Origin: an uncultured Pelagibacteraceae bacterium
GTDB lineage: Bacteria > Pseudomonadota > Alphaproteobacteria > Pelagibacterales > Pelagibacteraceae
Assembly: GCA_902614125.1 (NCBI GenBank)
Contig: CACMJW010000009.1
Span: 1 to 38,578, forward strand
DNA length: 38,578 nt
Direction: 5' to 3'
The notes beneath the pieces are model-generated. The model had not been told where the DNA came from and made no database searches. It saw nothing but the letters and a program-made list of their open reading frames with translations. Below are positions 19,573 through 26,247 of this stretch, piece by piece (the stretch's first letter is position 1; each line of letters starts with the position of its first letter). The position numbers and the translations under genes are program-made.

Positions 19573-19585
19573 GAGTAAATTACTC
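19573..19585. repeat. Inverted repeat next to the yqeY start
   Basis: GAGTAA-a-TTACTC, a perfect 13-bp dyad ending 2 bp before the yqeY ATG at 19588. It lies where a Shine-Dalgarno sequence would be, and none is visible otherwise. It shares its half-site with the dyad near carA. Confidence 0.35.
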
Positions 19586-19587
19586 AT

Positions 19588-20052
19588 ATGAGCTTAAGAG
19601 AAAAAATTGAATCAGATTATAAAAATGCTTTAAAATCTAAAGATAAAAATAAAATATCAACTTATAGGTTAATTTTATCAGGTATAAAAGACCTGGATAT
19701 AAATAATAGGTCGGGACCAAATAAAAAAGAAACAGACGATGAAGATATTAAAAAACTTTTAAAAAAAATGATCAAGCAAAGATCCGAATCTATAGAAGTA
19801 TACAAAAAAAATAATAGAGTTGATCTTTTAGAGATCGAAGAAAATGAAGTTAATGTTTTATCTGAATATTTACCCAAACAAATGTCTGAAGAGGAGACCA
19901 TAAGCATTTGTAAACAAATTATTGAAAAAACAGGGGCAAGCTCAATTAAAGAAATGGGAAAAGTTATGGGGGAATTAAAACAAAATCACTCTGACACTAT
20001 AGACTTTTCAAAAGCTGGAGCTTTAATTAAAGATCTTTTATCCAATAAATGA
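19588..20052 (+). CDS. GatB/YqeY domain protein
   Basis: Protein of 154 aa made up of a single YqeY domain: a basic helical N-terminus (SLREKIESDYKNALKSKDK) with STYRLILSGIKDLDI, a charged middle (KKMIKQRSESIEVYKKNNRVDLLEIEENEVNVLSEYLPKQ, shown here in two parts: KKMIKQRSESIEVYK and EENEVNVLSEYLPKQ), and a C-terminal GASSIKEMGKVMGELK. The domain is related to the tRNA-binding tail of GatB; its own role is uncertain. In many bacteria it is encoded beside dnaG and rpoD, as here. Its stop overlaps the dnaG start (ATGA). Confidence 0.85.
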   Translation: MSLREKIESDYKNALKSKDKNKISTYRLILSGIKDLDINNRSGPNKKETDDEDIKKLLKKMIKQRSESIEVYKKNNRVDLLEIEENEVNVLSEYLPKQMSEEETISICKQIIEKTGASSIKEMGKVMGELKQNHSDTIDFSKAGALIKDLLSNK

Positions 20053-21824
20053 AATATCCAAAAGAGTATTTAGATGAAATAAAGACAAGGCTCAAAGTTT
20101 CAACTGTAGTCTCGAAGTCGGTTAATTTAAAAAAAAGAGGAAAAGAATATGTAGGGCTTTCTCCATTCAAAAATGAAAAAACCCCATCTTTCACAGTTAA
20201 TGATGAAAAAGGATTTTATCATTGTTTCAGCACAAGTGAGCATGGAAATATATTTGATTTTATAATGAAAACCCAAAATCTCAAATTTGGGGAATCAGTA
20301 AAAACTCTTGCCAATTTAGCAGGTATGCAACCATATACTTTTTCTAAACAAGATGAAGAGAGAGAAAAAAATTGGAAAGAATACAAAAGTATTTATTCAA
20401 GATATGTTGAAAAATATCACGACGAACTTTTTAAAAATCCAAGTGCTGAAGCAGCAAAGAATTATATCAAAAGCAGAAATTTAACAGTTGAAGAAGTTAA
20501 AAAATTTAAAATTGGTTTTGTAACAAAAAATCAAAATTCTTTTGAAGAATTTTCAAAAAATTTTGACGAAAAAATTATAAAAGAAACCGGATTATTTTAT
20601 TTTGATGATAAAAAAAATAAATTTATAGAAAGATTTAAAGATCGAATTATTTTTCCAATAAATAATATATCAGGAGACCCAATCGGATTAGGTGGTAGAA
20701 CTATCAAACCCACATCTTATCTTGCAAAATATATCAATTCGCCAGAGACACTTTTTTTTAAAAAAGGTTCAAATTTATATAATTTAGATAAAGCAAGAAA
20801 ACTTTCTAATAAAGAAGATTTCATTTATTTAGTTGAGGGATATATGGATGTCATTGGCTTAAGCAAAGCAGGTATTCAAAATTCTGTAGCAAATCTTGGA
20901 ACAGCTTTAACAACTAGACAAATTTTAATTCTAAATCAATTTTTTGATCATATAATTATTTGTTTTGATGGAGATGAGAGTGGATATAAAGCAGCCTTGA
21001 GAGCCGCAGAAAGTTCTATTGTTGAACTTCAACCTGAGAAAAAAATATCATTTCTTTTTCTGCCTAAAAATGAAGATCCAGACAGCTATGCCAATAAATA
21101 TGGTAAAGAAAATTTTATAAATTACTCAAAAAATAATACTTTATTGATACATAATTTTATTTTTGAACATTATTTTAAACAAACAGATGGAAATCCCTCA
21201 TCTTATGCTATTTTTGAGAAAAAACTGAGATTAATTTCATCAACTATAAAGGATGAATACATAAGAAAATATGTTTTAGAATTTTTTTTAGATAAAATAA
21301 GTCAACTGACACCCAACATAAACAATACGTACAAAAAAAGTTTTGTAAAAAAAGCAAAATCTCTTCAGTCAACCAAAAATTATTATAATGAGACTAAAAC
21401 TTTAAAACCAGTCGAGCTGAAAGAGTTTTCTTTACTTTATATAATTTTGAAAAAACCAAAATTAATAAAAGAAAATTCTTATTTAATAAATGATATAAAA
21501 ATATTTACAAATGAGAATAATTTAATTTTTAAAGAATTAATCAATCAAACTAATAATTTTGAGTCCTCAGACATTTCAAACTTAAATATCGATGAAACAT
21601 TAATAAATAGAGTTTATAAGTATGCATCTGTTAAGCATATTCTTGATAAAAAATTTGATGATGATCAAAAAATATTTGAAATTTTTAAAGAAATAATCCG
21701 AGACCTAAAAAATTATGAGTTAGAGTTTAGAATTGCAGAGCTAGAATCGAAATTTTCAAAAGATCTTAGTGAAACAACTTTCAACGAGTTAAAAGAGTTA
21801 AAAAAACAGCAAAAAATCAATTAA
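20049..21824 (+). CDS. dnaG: DNA primase
   Basis: Synthesises RNA primers at the replication fork with DnaB helicase; 591 aa. The Toprim core is clear: VEGYMDVIGLSKAG with the catalytic glutamate, then FDGDESGYKAALRA with the metal-binding D-x-D. An N-terminal CHC2-like domain is recognisable (GLSPFKNEKTPSFTV, then GFYHCFSTSEHGNIFDF), but three of the four usual zinc ligands are replaced: S38, K41 and T62, with only C59 kept. The C-terminal 150 residues are helical and would carry the DnaB-binding domain. It overlaps yqeY by 4 nt and is followed by rpoD after 65 bp, the classical macromolecular-synthesis arrangement. Confidence 0.94.
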   Translation: MKYPKEYLDEIKTRLKVSTVVSKSVNLKKRGKEYVGLSPFKNEKTPSFTVNDEKGFYHCFSTSEHGNIFDFIMKTQNLKFGESVKTLANLAGMQPYTFSKQDEEREKNWKEYKSIYSRYVEKYHDELFKNPSAEAAKNYIKSRNLTVEEVKKFKIGFVTKNQNSFEEFSKNFDEKIIKETGLFYFDDKKNKFIERFKDRIIFPINNISGDPIGLGGRTIKPTSYLAKYINSPETLFFKKGSNLYNLDKARKLSNKEDFIYLVEGYMDVIGLSKAGIQNSVANLGTALTTRQILILNQFFDHIIICFDGDESGYKAALRAAESSIVELQPEKKISFLFLPKNEDPDSYANKYGKENFINYSKNNTLLIHNFIFEHYFKQTDGNPSSYAIFEKKLRLISSTIKDEYIRKYVLEFFLDKISQLTPNINNTYKKSFVKKAKSLQSTKNYYNETKTLKPVELKEFSLLYIILKKPKLIKENSYLINDIKIFTNENNLIFKELINQTNNFESSDISNLNIDETLINRVYKYASVKHILDKKFDDDQKIFEIFKEIIRDLKNYELEFRIAELESKFSKDLSETTFNELKELKKQQKIN

Positions 21825-21889
21825 ATACTAAAAAAATCGCATAGATTTTTCTAAAATCTGCATTATATACATCTTCCTAACTTTATATT

Positions 21890-23725
21890 GTGGAAAGAAT
21901 AATTACTAAATCATTTGCAAGACTAATGGGTCGAGGTATCCATAGAGGTTTTATAACTCACGAAGAATTAAATAAATCTTTAGGAAAAAGGAATCTATCA
22001 AATGAAAATCTTGAACAGGCTTTTATTCATATTTTAAATGAGAGTATTATTTTAGTAGAAAAAAAATCTGATTATAAAGTTCTAAAAAAAAAAGACCCTT
22101 CATCTAAAGAAGAGGGAAAAACTATAGAAAAAAGTGATGACCCTATAAGAATGTACCTTAGAGAGATGGGAGGTGTGGAACTCTTATCCAGAGAAGGCGA
22201 GATAGCAATAGCAAAAAGGATTGAAGCTGGTAAAGACGTAATGCTTAATGCGCTCTCACAGAGCCCAATTACAGCTCAGCAATTTTTTGAGTGGAATACA
22301 AAACTTCAGAGTGATGAAATTTTAGTAAGAGAAATCATAGACATTGACACGAATTATATGGAAGATGAGGATACAGGTCAAAGTGCTAAACAAAAAAAAT
22401 CTGACTCTGGTAATGAAGAAGCAGAAGAACAGAGCACAAATTCAAGCGAGGATGATGAATTTAACCCTACTTTGGCTGCCATGGAAACCGAAATTAAACC
22501 AAAAGTTTTGCAAACAGTTCATAATCTTACAAAAGACTATAATAAGCTTATTAAATATCAAAAAGAAAAACTTGATTGTGTTCTAAATTCAAAAGTTTTC
22601 TCTAATTCAAAAGAAAAGAATTATAAAAAAATTGTTGATGATATTTTAGAAAATATTAAATCACTTCAGTTATCACCATCTGTATTGGAGGAATTGGTAC
22701 AAAAACATTATGCAGAAAATAAAAAAATTATATCTCTTGAGGGAAATCTTCTTAGACTTGCAATTGATGCTAAAATTACTAGAGATGAATTTATTAAATT
22801 TTATATCGGGAATGAAATTAACCCAAATCTAAAAAATTTTTTAGATACAAATGAGGTTTGGAAAAAGTTCTTTCAAAAAAATAAAGATGAGTTTAAAAAT
22901 ATTAGAGAAAGACTTATTGAAATAAGTCATAAACTCGGAATTTCAGTAACAGATTACAAAAAATTGGTTAGTAGAGTTCAAAAAGGTGAGAAGGAATCTA
23001 GAATTGCAAAAAAGGAAATGGTTGAAGCCAATCTAAGATTAGTTATTTCAATTGCTAAGAAATATACAAATAGAGGTTTGCAATTTTTAGACCTAATACA
23101 AGAAGGAAATATAGGTTTGATGAAAGCGGTAGATAAATTTGAATATCGAAGAGGTTATAAGTTTTCAACTTATGCAACGTGGTGGATCAGACAGGCGATC
23201 ACAAGATCAATCGCGGACCAAGCAAGAACAATAAGAATACCAGTTCATATGATTGAAACAATTAATAAAATTGTAAGAACGCAAAGGTTAATTTTAAGTG
23301 AATTTGGAAGAGAAGCAACTCCTGAGGAGTTGGCTAAAAAGTTGAGAATGCCACTCGAAAAAGTTAGAAAAGTGCTTAAAATATCAAAGGAACCTGTATC
23401 ATTAGAAAAACCAGTCGGAGATGAAGAGGATAGTAGTTTAGGGGATTTTATAGAAGATACAAAAGCACTAGCTCCATTAGAACAAGCAATTAAATCTAAT
23501 TTAAGTGAAGCTACTACAAAAATTTTATCAACCTTAACACCGAGAGAGGAGAGGGTTTTAAGAATGAGATTTGGTGTTGGGATGAATACCGATCACACGC
23601 TAGAAGAGGTTGGATTACAATTTTCAGTCACAAGAGAAAGAATTAGACAGATTGAGGCAAAAGCGCTAAGAAAATTAAAACACCCAAGCAGATCTAAACA
23701 ATTAAAAAGCTTTTTAGAAAGCTAA
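21890..23725 (+). CDS. rpoD: RNA polymerase primary sigma factor (sigma-70)
   Basis: Housekeeping sigma factor of 611 aa. The sequence shows an N-terminal region 1.1-like helical domain (residues 1-60), region 1.2 ([21 protein letters not shown]), an acidic non-conserved insert (about 150-190), and region 2 including [20 protein letters not shown] and the 2.3/2.4 block [20 protein letters not shown]. Regions 3 ([17 protein letters not shown] segment) and 4.2 ([20 protein letters not shown]) follow. The best start is GTG at 21890; the next candidate is the ATG of residue 13, which would shorten region 1.1. The stop at 23723-23725 is only 2 nt from tRNA-Val, so the tRNA is probably processed from the rpoD transcript. 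Confidence 0.96.
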   Translation: MERIITKSFARLMGRGIHRGFITHEELNKSLGKRNLSNENLEQAFIHILNESIILVEKKSDYKVLKKKDPSSKEEGKTIEKSDDPIRMYLREMGGVELLSREGEIAIAKRIEAGKDVMLNALSQSPITAQQFFEWNTKLQSDEILVREIIDIDTNYMEDEDTGQSAKQKKSDSGNEEAEEQSTNSSEDDEFNPTLAAMETEIKPKVLQTVHNLTKDYNKLIKYQKEKLDCVLNSKVFSNSKEKNYKKIVDDILENIKSLQLSPSVLEELVQKHYAENKKIISLEGNLLRLAIDAKITRDEFIKFYIGNEINPNLKNFLDTNEVWKKFFQKNKDEFKNIRERLIEISHKLGISVTDYKKLVSRVQKGEKESRIAKKEMVEANLRLVISIAKKYTNRGLQFLDLIQEGNIGLMKAVDKFEYRRGYKFSTYATWWIRQAITRSIADQARTIRIPVHMIETINKIVRTQRLILSEFGREATPEELAKKLRMPLEKVRKVLKISKEPVSLEKPVGDEEDSSLGDFIEDTKALAPLEQAIKSNLSEATTKILSTLTPREERVLRMRFGVGMNTDHTLEEVGLQFSVTRERIRQIEAKALRKLKHPSRSKQLKSFLES

Positions 23726-23727
23726 TT

Positions 23728-23802
23728 GGGCCGTTAGCTCAATAGTAGAGTACTGCATTGACATTGCAGGGGTAGTTGGAGCGTAACCAACACGGCCCAC
23801 CA
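23728..23802 (+). tRNA. tRNA-Val (GAC)
   Basis: 75-nt cloverleaf with encoded CCA. Acceptor GGGCCGT/ACGGCCC, D stem GCTC/GAGT, anticodon stem CTGCA/TGCAG with loop TTGACAT (anticodon GAC, valine), variable loop GGGTA, T stem GTTGG/CCAAC. All stems pair. The elbow is unusual: the D-loop is AATAGTA, with one G instead of the G18-G19 pair, and the T-loop is AGCGTAA instead of the TTCRANN form, so positions 54, 55 and 58 are all changed. C56 and the presumed G19 are kept. It starts 2 nt after the rpoD stop and has no room for its own promoter in the gap. Confidence 0.85.
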
Positions 23803-23820
23803 TCTATTAATTATCTTTAA

Positions 23821-23847
23821 TTGATAACTCAAAAGAAATGGTATAAT
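23821..23847 (+). promoter_or_regulatory. Predicted promoter of tRNA-Ile2
   Basis: TTGATA at 23821-23826 and a perfect TATAAT at 23842-23847 are separated by 15 bp, short but acceptable. The predicted start is near 23854, about 11 nt before the mature tRNA at 23865. Confidence 0.45.
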
Positions 23848-23864
23848 TATTTTTTTCAATTTAA

Positions 23865-23941
23865 GGGCCTGTAGCTCAGTTGGTTAGAGCAGTACACTCA
23901 TAATGTATTGGTCCCAGGTTCGAGTCCTGGCGGGCCCACCA
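23865..23941 (+). tRNA. tRNA-Ile2 (CAT anticodon, lysidine-modified)
   Basis: 77-nt cloverleaf with encoded CCA: acceptor GGGCCTG/CGGGCCC, D-loop AGTTGGTTA, anticodon stem GTACA/TGTAT with loop CTCATAA, variable TGGTC, T arm CCAGG-TTCGAGT-CCTGG. I assign the CAT anticodon to isoleucine (AUA codons after TilS lysidine modification) rather than methionine. It has C4-G69 and C5-G68, which TilS uses for recognition, and the same variable loop and 27-43 G-U pair as E. coli tRNA-Ile2. It is not initiator tRNA, because 1-72 is a G-C pair. Its 3' 45 bp are repeated at 25667-25711. Confidence 0.88.
23897..23941 (+). repeat. Left copy of a 45-bp direct repeat (attL-like, inside tRNA-Ile2)
   Basis: The 45 bp from the anticodon loop to the CCA end of tRNA-Ile2 are identical to 25667-25711, at an offset of exactly 1770 bp. 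The identity stops at both ends (23896 A against 25666 T; 23942 A against 25712 T). A repeat starting in the anticodon loop and ending at the tRNA 3' end is the usual footprint of tyrosine-recombinase integration. Confidence 0.85.
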
Positions 23942-24013
23942 AATCAAGCAAAATCAACGTTTAGTATTTTAAATTTTTTAAAATTTGAATAAAAAACTCT
24001 CTGAAAATTTTTT

Positions 24014-24035
24014 CATTGTGTATGAAATTGTATAA
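24014..24035 (+). repeat. Left terminal motif of the mini-island
   Basis: CATTGTGTATGAAATTGTATAA, 19 of 22 positions identical to 25583-25604. Each copy is itself a tandem of TTGTRTA-type heptamers with 12-bp periodicity. An inverted partial copy (TCACACAATTC) follows at 24059-24069. Such motifs could be arm-type recombinase sites or regulator sites. Confidence 0.55.
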
Positions 24036-24089
24036 ATATTTTTTAAGGAATGTTCTGGTCACACAATTCTATATTTGTTAAATTAAATT

Positions 24090-24287
24090 ATGGGTTGGCA
24101 AAAAAATGTTTCTGAGGGATTGTACAGAATTTCACTTACTTTAAGTATTTTTTTTGGAATAATTACTTTTTTATTAACTTTCAGGGAAGGTATAATTTTT
24201 GCTATAATAGCCTCTATTATAGTTTCAGTTATTATTTTTGTCTTAATTGCAGTCCTTAATTGGATTGTAAGAGGGTTTATAGGCTAA
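24090..24287 (+). CDS. Small two-helix membrane protein of the mini-island
   Basis: 65-aa protein that I do not recognise. After a short polar N-terminus (MGWQKNVSEGLYR) there are two long hydrophobic segments, about residues 14-30 and 34-60, separated by the short polar turn FREG; it ends in VRGFIG. It should span the inner membrane twice. The size and shape resemble holins and small membrane effectors, but many unrelated proteins look the same. Its stop overlaps the next start (TAATG), so it is probably translated together with the 230-aa gene. It is the first gene of the three in the island; no clear Shine-Dalgarno sequence precedes the ATG. Confidence 0.7.
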   Translation: MGWQKNVSEGLYRISLTLSIFFGIITFLLTFREGIIFAIIASIIVSVIIFVLIAVLNWIVRGFIG

Positions 24288-24979
24288 TGTTAAATCATTT
24301 TAATATTCTGGAAAATGCAATAACTGAGTTGGGTAAAATATTGAGATTGAATGCTCAGTATTTTGGACTTTCAAATGAAAATATTCACGAACTTGAACCT
24401 ATTGTACAAGGTACAATGCAAGCTTATGAATTAACTTTAAGCCAAGCTGAGAATATAAATATTAATTCATTAAGAAAACTGCAGCAATCTCAACATTTAG
24501 GATTATGTGCTAACAAAATATTTGTTAATGAATATCAAAATTTTCATAAAGATCTTAATACTGAAAAAATTGATACTTTTAAAAAAAAAATAGATTTTGA
24601 TTTTTCTGATTTAAATCCTCAAGCAATCTATTTAGCTTTTTTAGCACAAGTTGCCCTTCTAATTGCAATTGAAAATGGTTTAGAACAACTTAAAGACAAA
24701 TTGATTTTGGAAAAAAACAAATGGTATCAACAAAAATTCTTAAATTATGTTTCAAAATTTATAAATAAGATTTGTAATAATGAGTATAAATCGTCAGAAA
24801 TTGCATCTTTGATTAATCCTTCTTTGCAAACAATGATGGCTAATTTTACATTGTTTGAAATTAATAAAGATCAATCTTTTATGAGTGATTTAGAAAAAAT
24901 TAATCAAGGTTTTGATTTAGATTATTCGTTAAAAGACAAAAATTCTGACTCAATTTTAAGAAAATTTTTTAAGATTTAA
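24287..24979 (+). CDS. Unknown 230-aa helical protein of the mini-island
   Basis: No family recognised. The start is the ATG at 24287, overlapping the upstream stop as TAATG; a longer frame begins with TTG at 24260 but would run inside the preceding gene. The sequence is predicted mostly alpha-helical and acidic/amide-rich, for example ITELGKILRLNAQYFGLSN and TMQAYELTLSQAENI. One strongly hydrophobic stretch, AIYLAFLAQVALLIAI (about residues 112-127), could be a membrane-associated or buried helix. No nuclease, ATPase or DNA-binding motif is visible. Position between a small membrane protein and another unknown suggests a shared function, perhaps at the membrane. Confidence 0.75.
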   Translation: MLNHFNILENAITELGKILRLNAQYFGLSNENIHELEPIVQGTMQAYELTLSQAENININSLRKLQQSQHLGLCANKIFVNEYQNFHKDLNTEKIDTFKKKIDFDFSDLNPQAIYLAFLAQVALLIAIENGLEQLKDKLILEKNKWYQQKFLNYVSKFINKICNNEYKSSEIASLINPSLQTMMANFTLFEINKDQSFMSDLEKINQGFDLDYSLKDKNSDSILRKFFKI

Positions 24980-25549
24980 ATGAATTTTATCCGTAATTAT
25001 TTTCAAAAAAGGACTAATATTTTTCTTGAAAATCAAGATTATGAGTTTGCAAAAGAACTTTATAAAGGAATGGAAGAACTGTTGCAAAGAGGGAATACTA
25101 AATATGGTGAACTGCAACATCTAGAAGGTATATTTTTAGATATTACTGATAGAACCCAAGCTCATCCTAGAGTTCCATTTGCTACTGAAGATAGGGGCGG
25201 GATGCTTCAAAACTTTGTTAAAGATCTTGGGTTTGGTAATAGAAAAATTATCTGGAAACCATCTGATTTATTTAATTTAGATGATTATTATAAAGCTCAT
25301 TGGTTTCCTGCATCCTTAGAAATGCACGCTATGGCATATAGTGAAATGGAGGAAGCAAAATTATTATACATAGAGCGAAGAATTAACTTTATGGAATATT
25401 TTTTTAAAAGATTAGAAATATATAACGTTACAGAAACATCAAATTTTATAAAATATTACGAATTTATAGACCTGGAAAAATACAAAAAAAAATTAAGAGA
25501 TGTTATGTTTGATTTACCAGTGATGACTAAAGAGGGTGAATTTGATTAA
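24980..25549 (+). CDS. Unknown 189-aa protein of the mini-island
   Basis: No family recognised. The ATG directly follows the stop of the 230-aa gene (TAAATG), so the two are coupled. The N-terminal 45 residues are amphipathic helices (NIFLENQDYEFAKELYKGME). The middle is richer in turns and conserved-looking polar residues (DITDRTQAHPRVPFATEDRGG), followed by YYKAHWFPASLEMHAMAYSE. The His, Asp and Glu residues there could form a metal or active site, but I cannot name one. The C-terminus is again helical and charged. It ends 34 bp before the right terminal motif of the island. Confidence 0.75.
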   Translation: MNFIRNYFQKRTNIFLENQDYEFAKELYKGMEELLQRGNTKYGELQHLEGIFLDITDRTQAHPRVPFATEDRGGMLQNFVKDLGFGNRKIIWKPSDLFNLDDYYKAHWFPASLEMHAMAYSEMEEAKLLYIERRINFMEYFFKRLEIYNVTETSNFIKYYEFIDLEKYKKKLRDVMFDLPVMTKEGEFD

Positions 25550-25550
25550 A

Positions 25551-25593
25551 CGTACACTTTTATTTCTTTAATTTCATTTCTTCGTTGTGTACG
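25551..25593. repeat. Inverted repeat CGTACAC ... GTGTACG at the right end of the mini-island
   Basis: CGTACAC at 25551-25557 and its exact complement GTGTACG at 25587-25593, separated by 29 bp of pyrimidine-rich sequence. The left arm starts 2 bp after the stop of the 189-aa gene, and the right arm lies inside the right terminal motif. It could be a recombinase or regulator site pair, or a weak hairpin. Confidence 0.35.
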
Positions 25594-25604
25594 AAATTGT
25601 GTAA
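25583..25604 (+). repeat. Right terminal motif of the mini-island
   Basis: CGTTGTGTACGAAATTGTGTAA, the better-preserved partner of 24014-24035, in the same orientation and 63 bp before the right 45-bp repeat. The left copy lies 73 bp after the left 45-bp repeat, so each end of the island carries one copy at a similar distance from its core repeat. Confidence 0.55.
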
Positions 25605-25666
25605 GAATTAAAATCAAATTTAAATAAGCAAAGTATTACTATGTTAATTTAGTTTCTCCCAGGACT

Positions 25667-25711
25667 CTCATAATGTATTGGTCCCAGGTTCGAGTCCTGG
25701 CGGGCCCACCA
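25667..25711 (+). repeat. Right copy of the 45-bp direct repeat (attR-like tRNA-Ile2 3' half)
   Basis: Exact copy of the anticodon loop, variable loop, T arm and acceptor 3' strand with CCA of tRNA-Ile2. The preceding bases (TTTCTCCCAGGACT) do not supply the 5' acceptor strand, D arm or 5' anticodon stem, so this is not a tRNA gene but an attachment-site remnant. Confidence 0.85.
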
Positions 25712-25791
25712 TTTAAAATTTAAATACAACTTAGAGTTTTAAATTACTTTCTTTAATAACTTTTTTAAATTTATTATTCTTTAAGTTAATT

Positions 25792-26247
25792 ATGAATATA
25801 AAAATAAAAGTACTTCCTAAATATGCGTATCTAATATCTTCGGTTATAGCTTTTATTTTCTTTTGTTTCTTCGCCTATAAAGCTTTTGTTGCTTATTTAA
25901 TTCATAAAGAACTTTATGGTGATGGAATGGATGTATTAGTTTCTCTTAGAGTGGCACTTGCTGGAATAATGTTTTTATTAATTGTTATTTTTTTTCAATT
26001 TATAAAAATAAAAGATCTTCAAAGTCAGCGTACAATATTGAGAGGAATATTTATTGGTTGGTCAAGTTTATTTATTGTATTAATAATTTTGAATTCAAAC
26101 TTAATTCACTTTATTATTTTTAGTGGAATAGCCGCTTTAATAAACTTAATATCGTTGTTTAGCCTTGTAGATCTAATTAAAGAAGAGAGAAATACACTCA
26201 CTGATAAAGAAATATATCTTTTGCAAAAGCTTGCAAATAAAAAATAG
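25792..26247 (+). CDS. Four-helix membrane protein of unknown function
   Basis: 151-aa protein that I do not recognise. Four hydrophobic segments are visible: about residues 12-35, 50-68, 83-98 and 103-124. A charged C-terminal tail follows (DLIKEERNTLTDKEIYLLQKLANKK) that probably faces the cytosol. It lies just outside the right island repeat (80 bp after it) and ends exactly where the convergent mlaC begins. It may belong to the original chromosome behind tRNA-Ile2 or to an older insertion at the same site. Codon and base usage look like those of the neighbours. Confidence 0.7.
   Translation: MNIKIKVLPKYAYLISSVIAFIFFCFFAYKAFVAYLIHKELYGDGMDVLVSLRVALAGIMFLLIVIFFQFIKIKDLQSQRTILRGIFIGWSSLFIVLIILNSNLIHFIIFSGIAALINLISLFSLVDLIKEERNTLTDKEIYLLQKLANKK

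Larger units (their letters stand above)
23942..25666 (+). mobile_element. Putative non-autonomous mini-island integrated at tRNA-Ile2
   Basis: About 1.7 kb lies between the intact tRNA-Ile2 gene and a 45-bp copy of its 3' half. It contains three co-directional, tightly spaced genes of unknown function and no recombinase, transposase or phage structural gene. The left 148 bp and the right 117 bp are non-coding and carry a shared ~22-bp motif in the same orientation. This fits a cis-mobilisable element that depends on an integrase supplied by another element or phage, or a remnant that has lost its integrase. Mobility is inferred from architecture alone. Confidence 0.7.

Noticed and set aside
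24260..24286. Longer 230-aa island gene from a TTG start
   Set aside because: It would overlap the small membrane-protein gene by 28 nt; the TAATG junction at 24285-24289 is the usual coupling arrangement.
23942..25666. An integrase, excisionase or phage structural gene in the island
   Set aside because: None of the three proteins shows the R-H-R-Y pattern of tyrosine recombinases, a serine-recombinase core or recognisable phage proteins.
25667..25711. A second tRNA with CAT anticodon
   Set aside because: Only the anticodon loop, variable loop, T arm and 3' acceptor strand are present; the 5' acceptor strand and D arm are missing, so it is an attachment-site copy.
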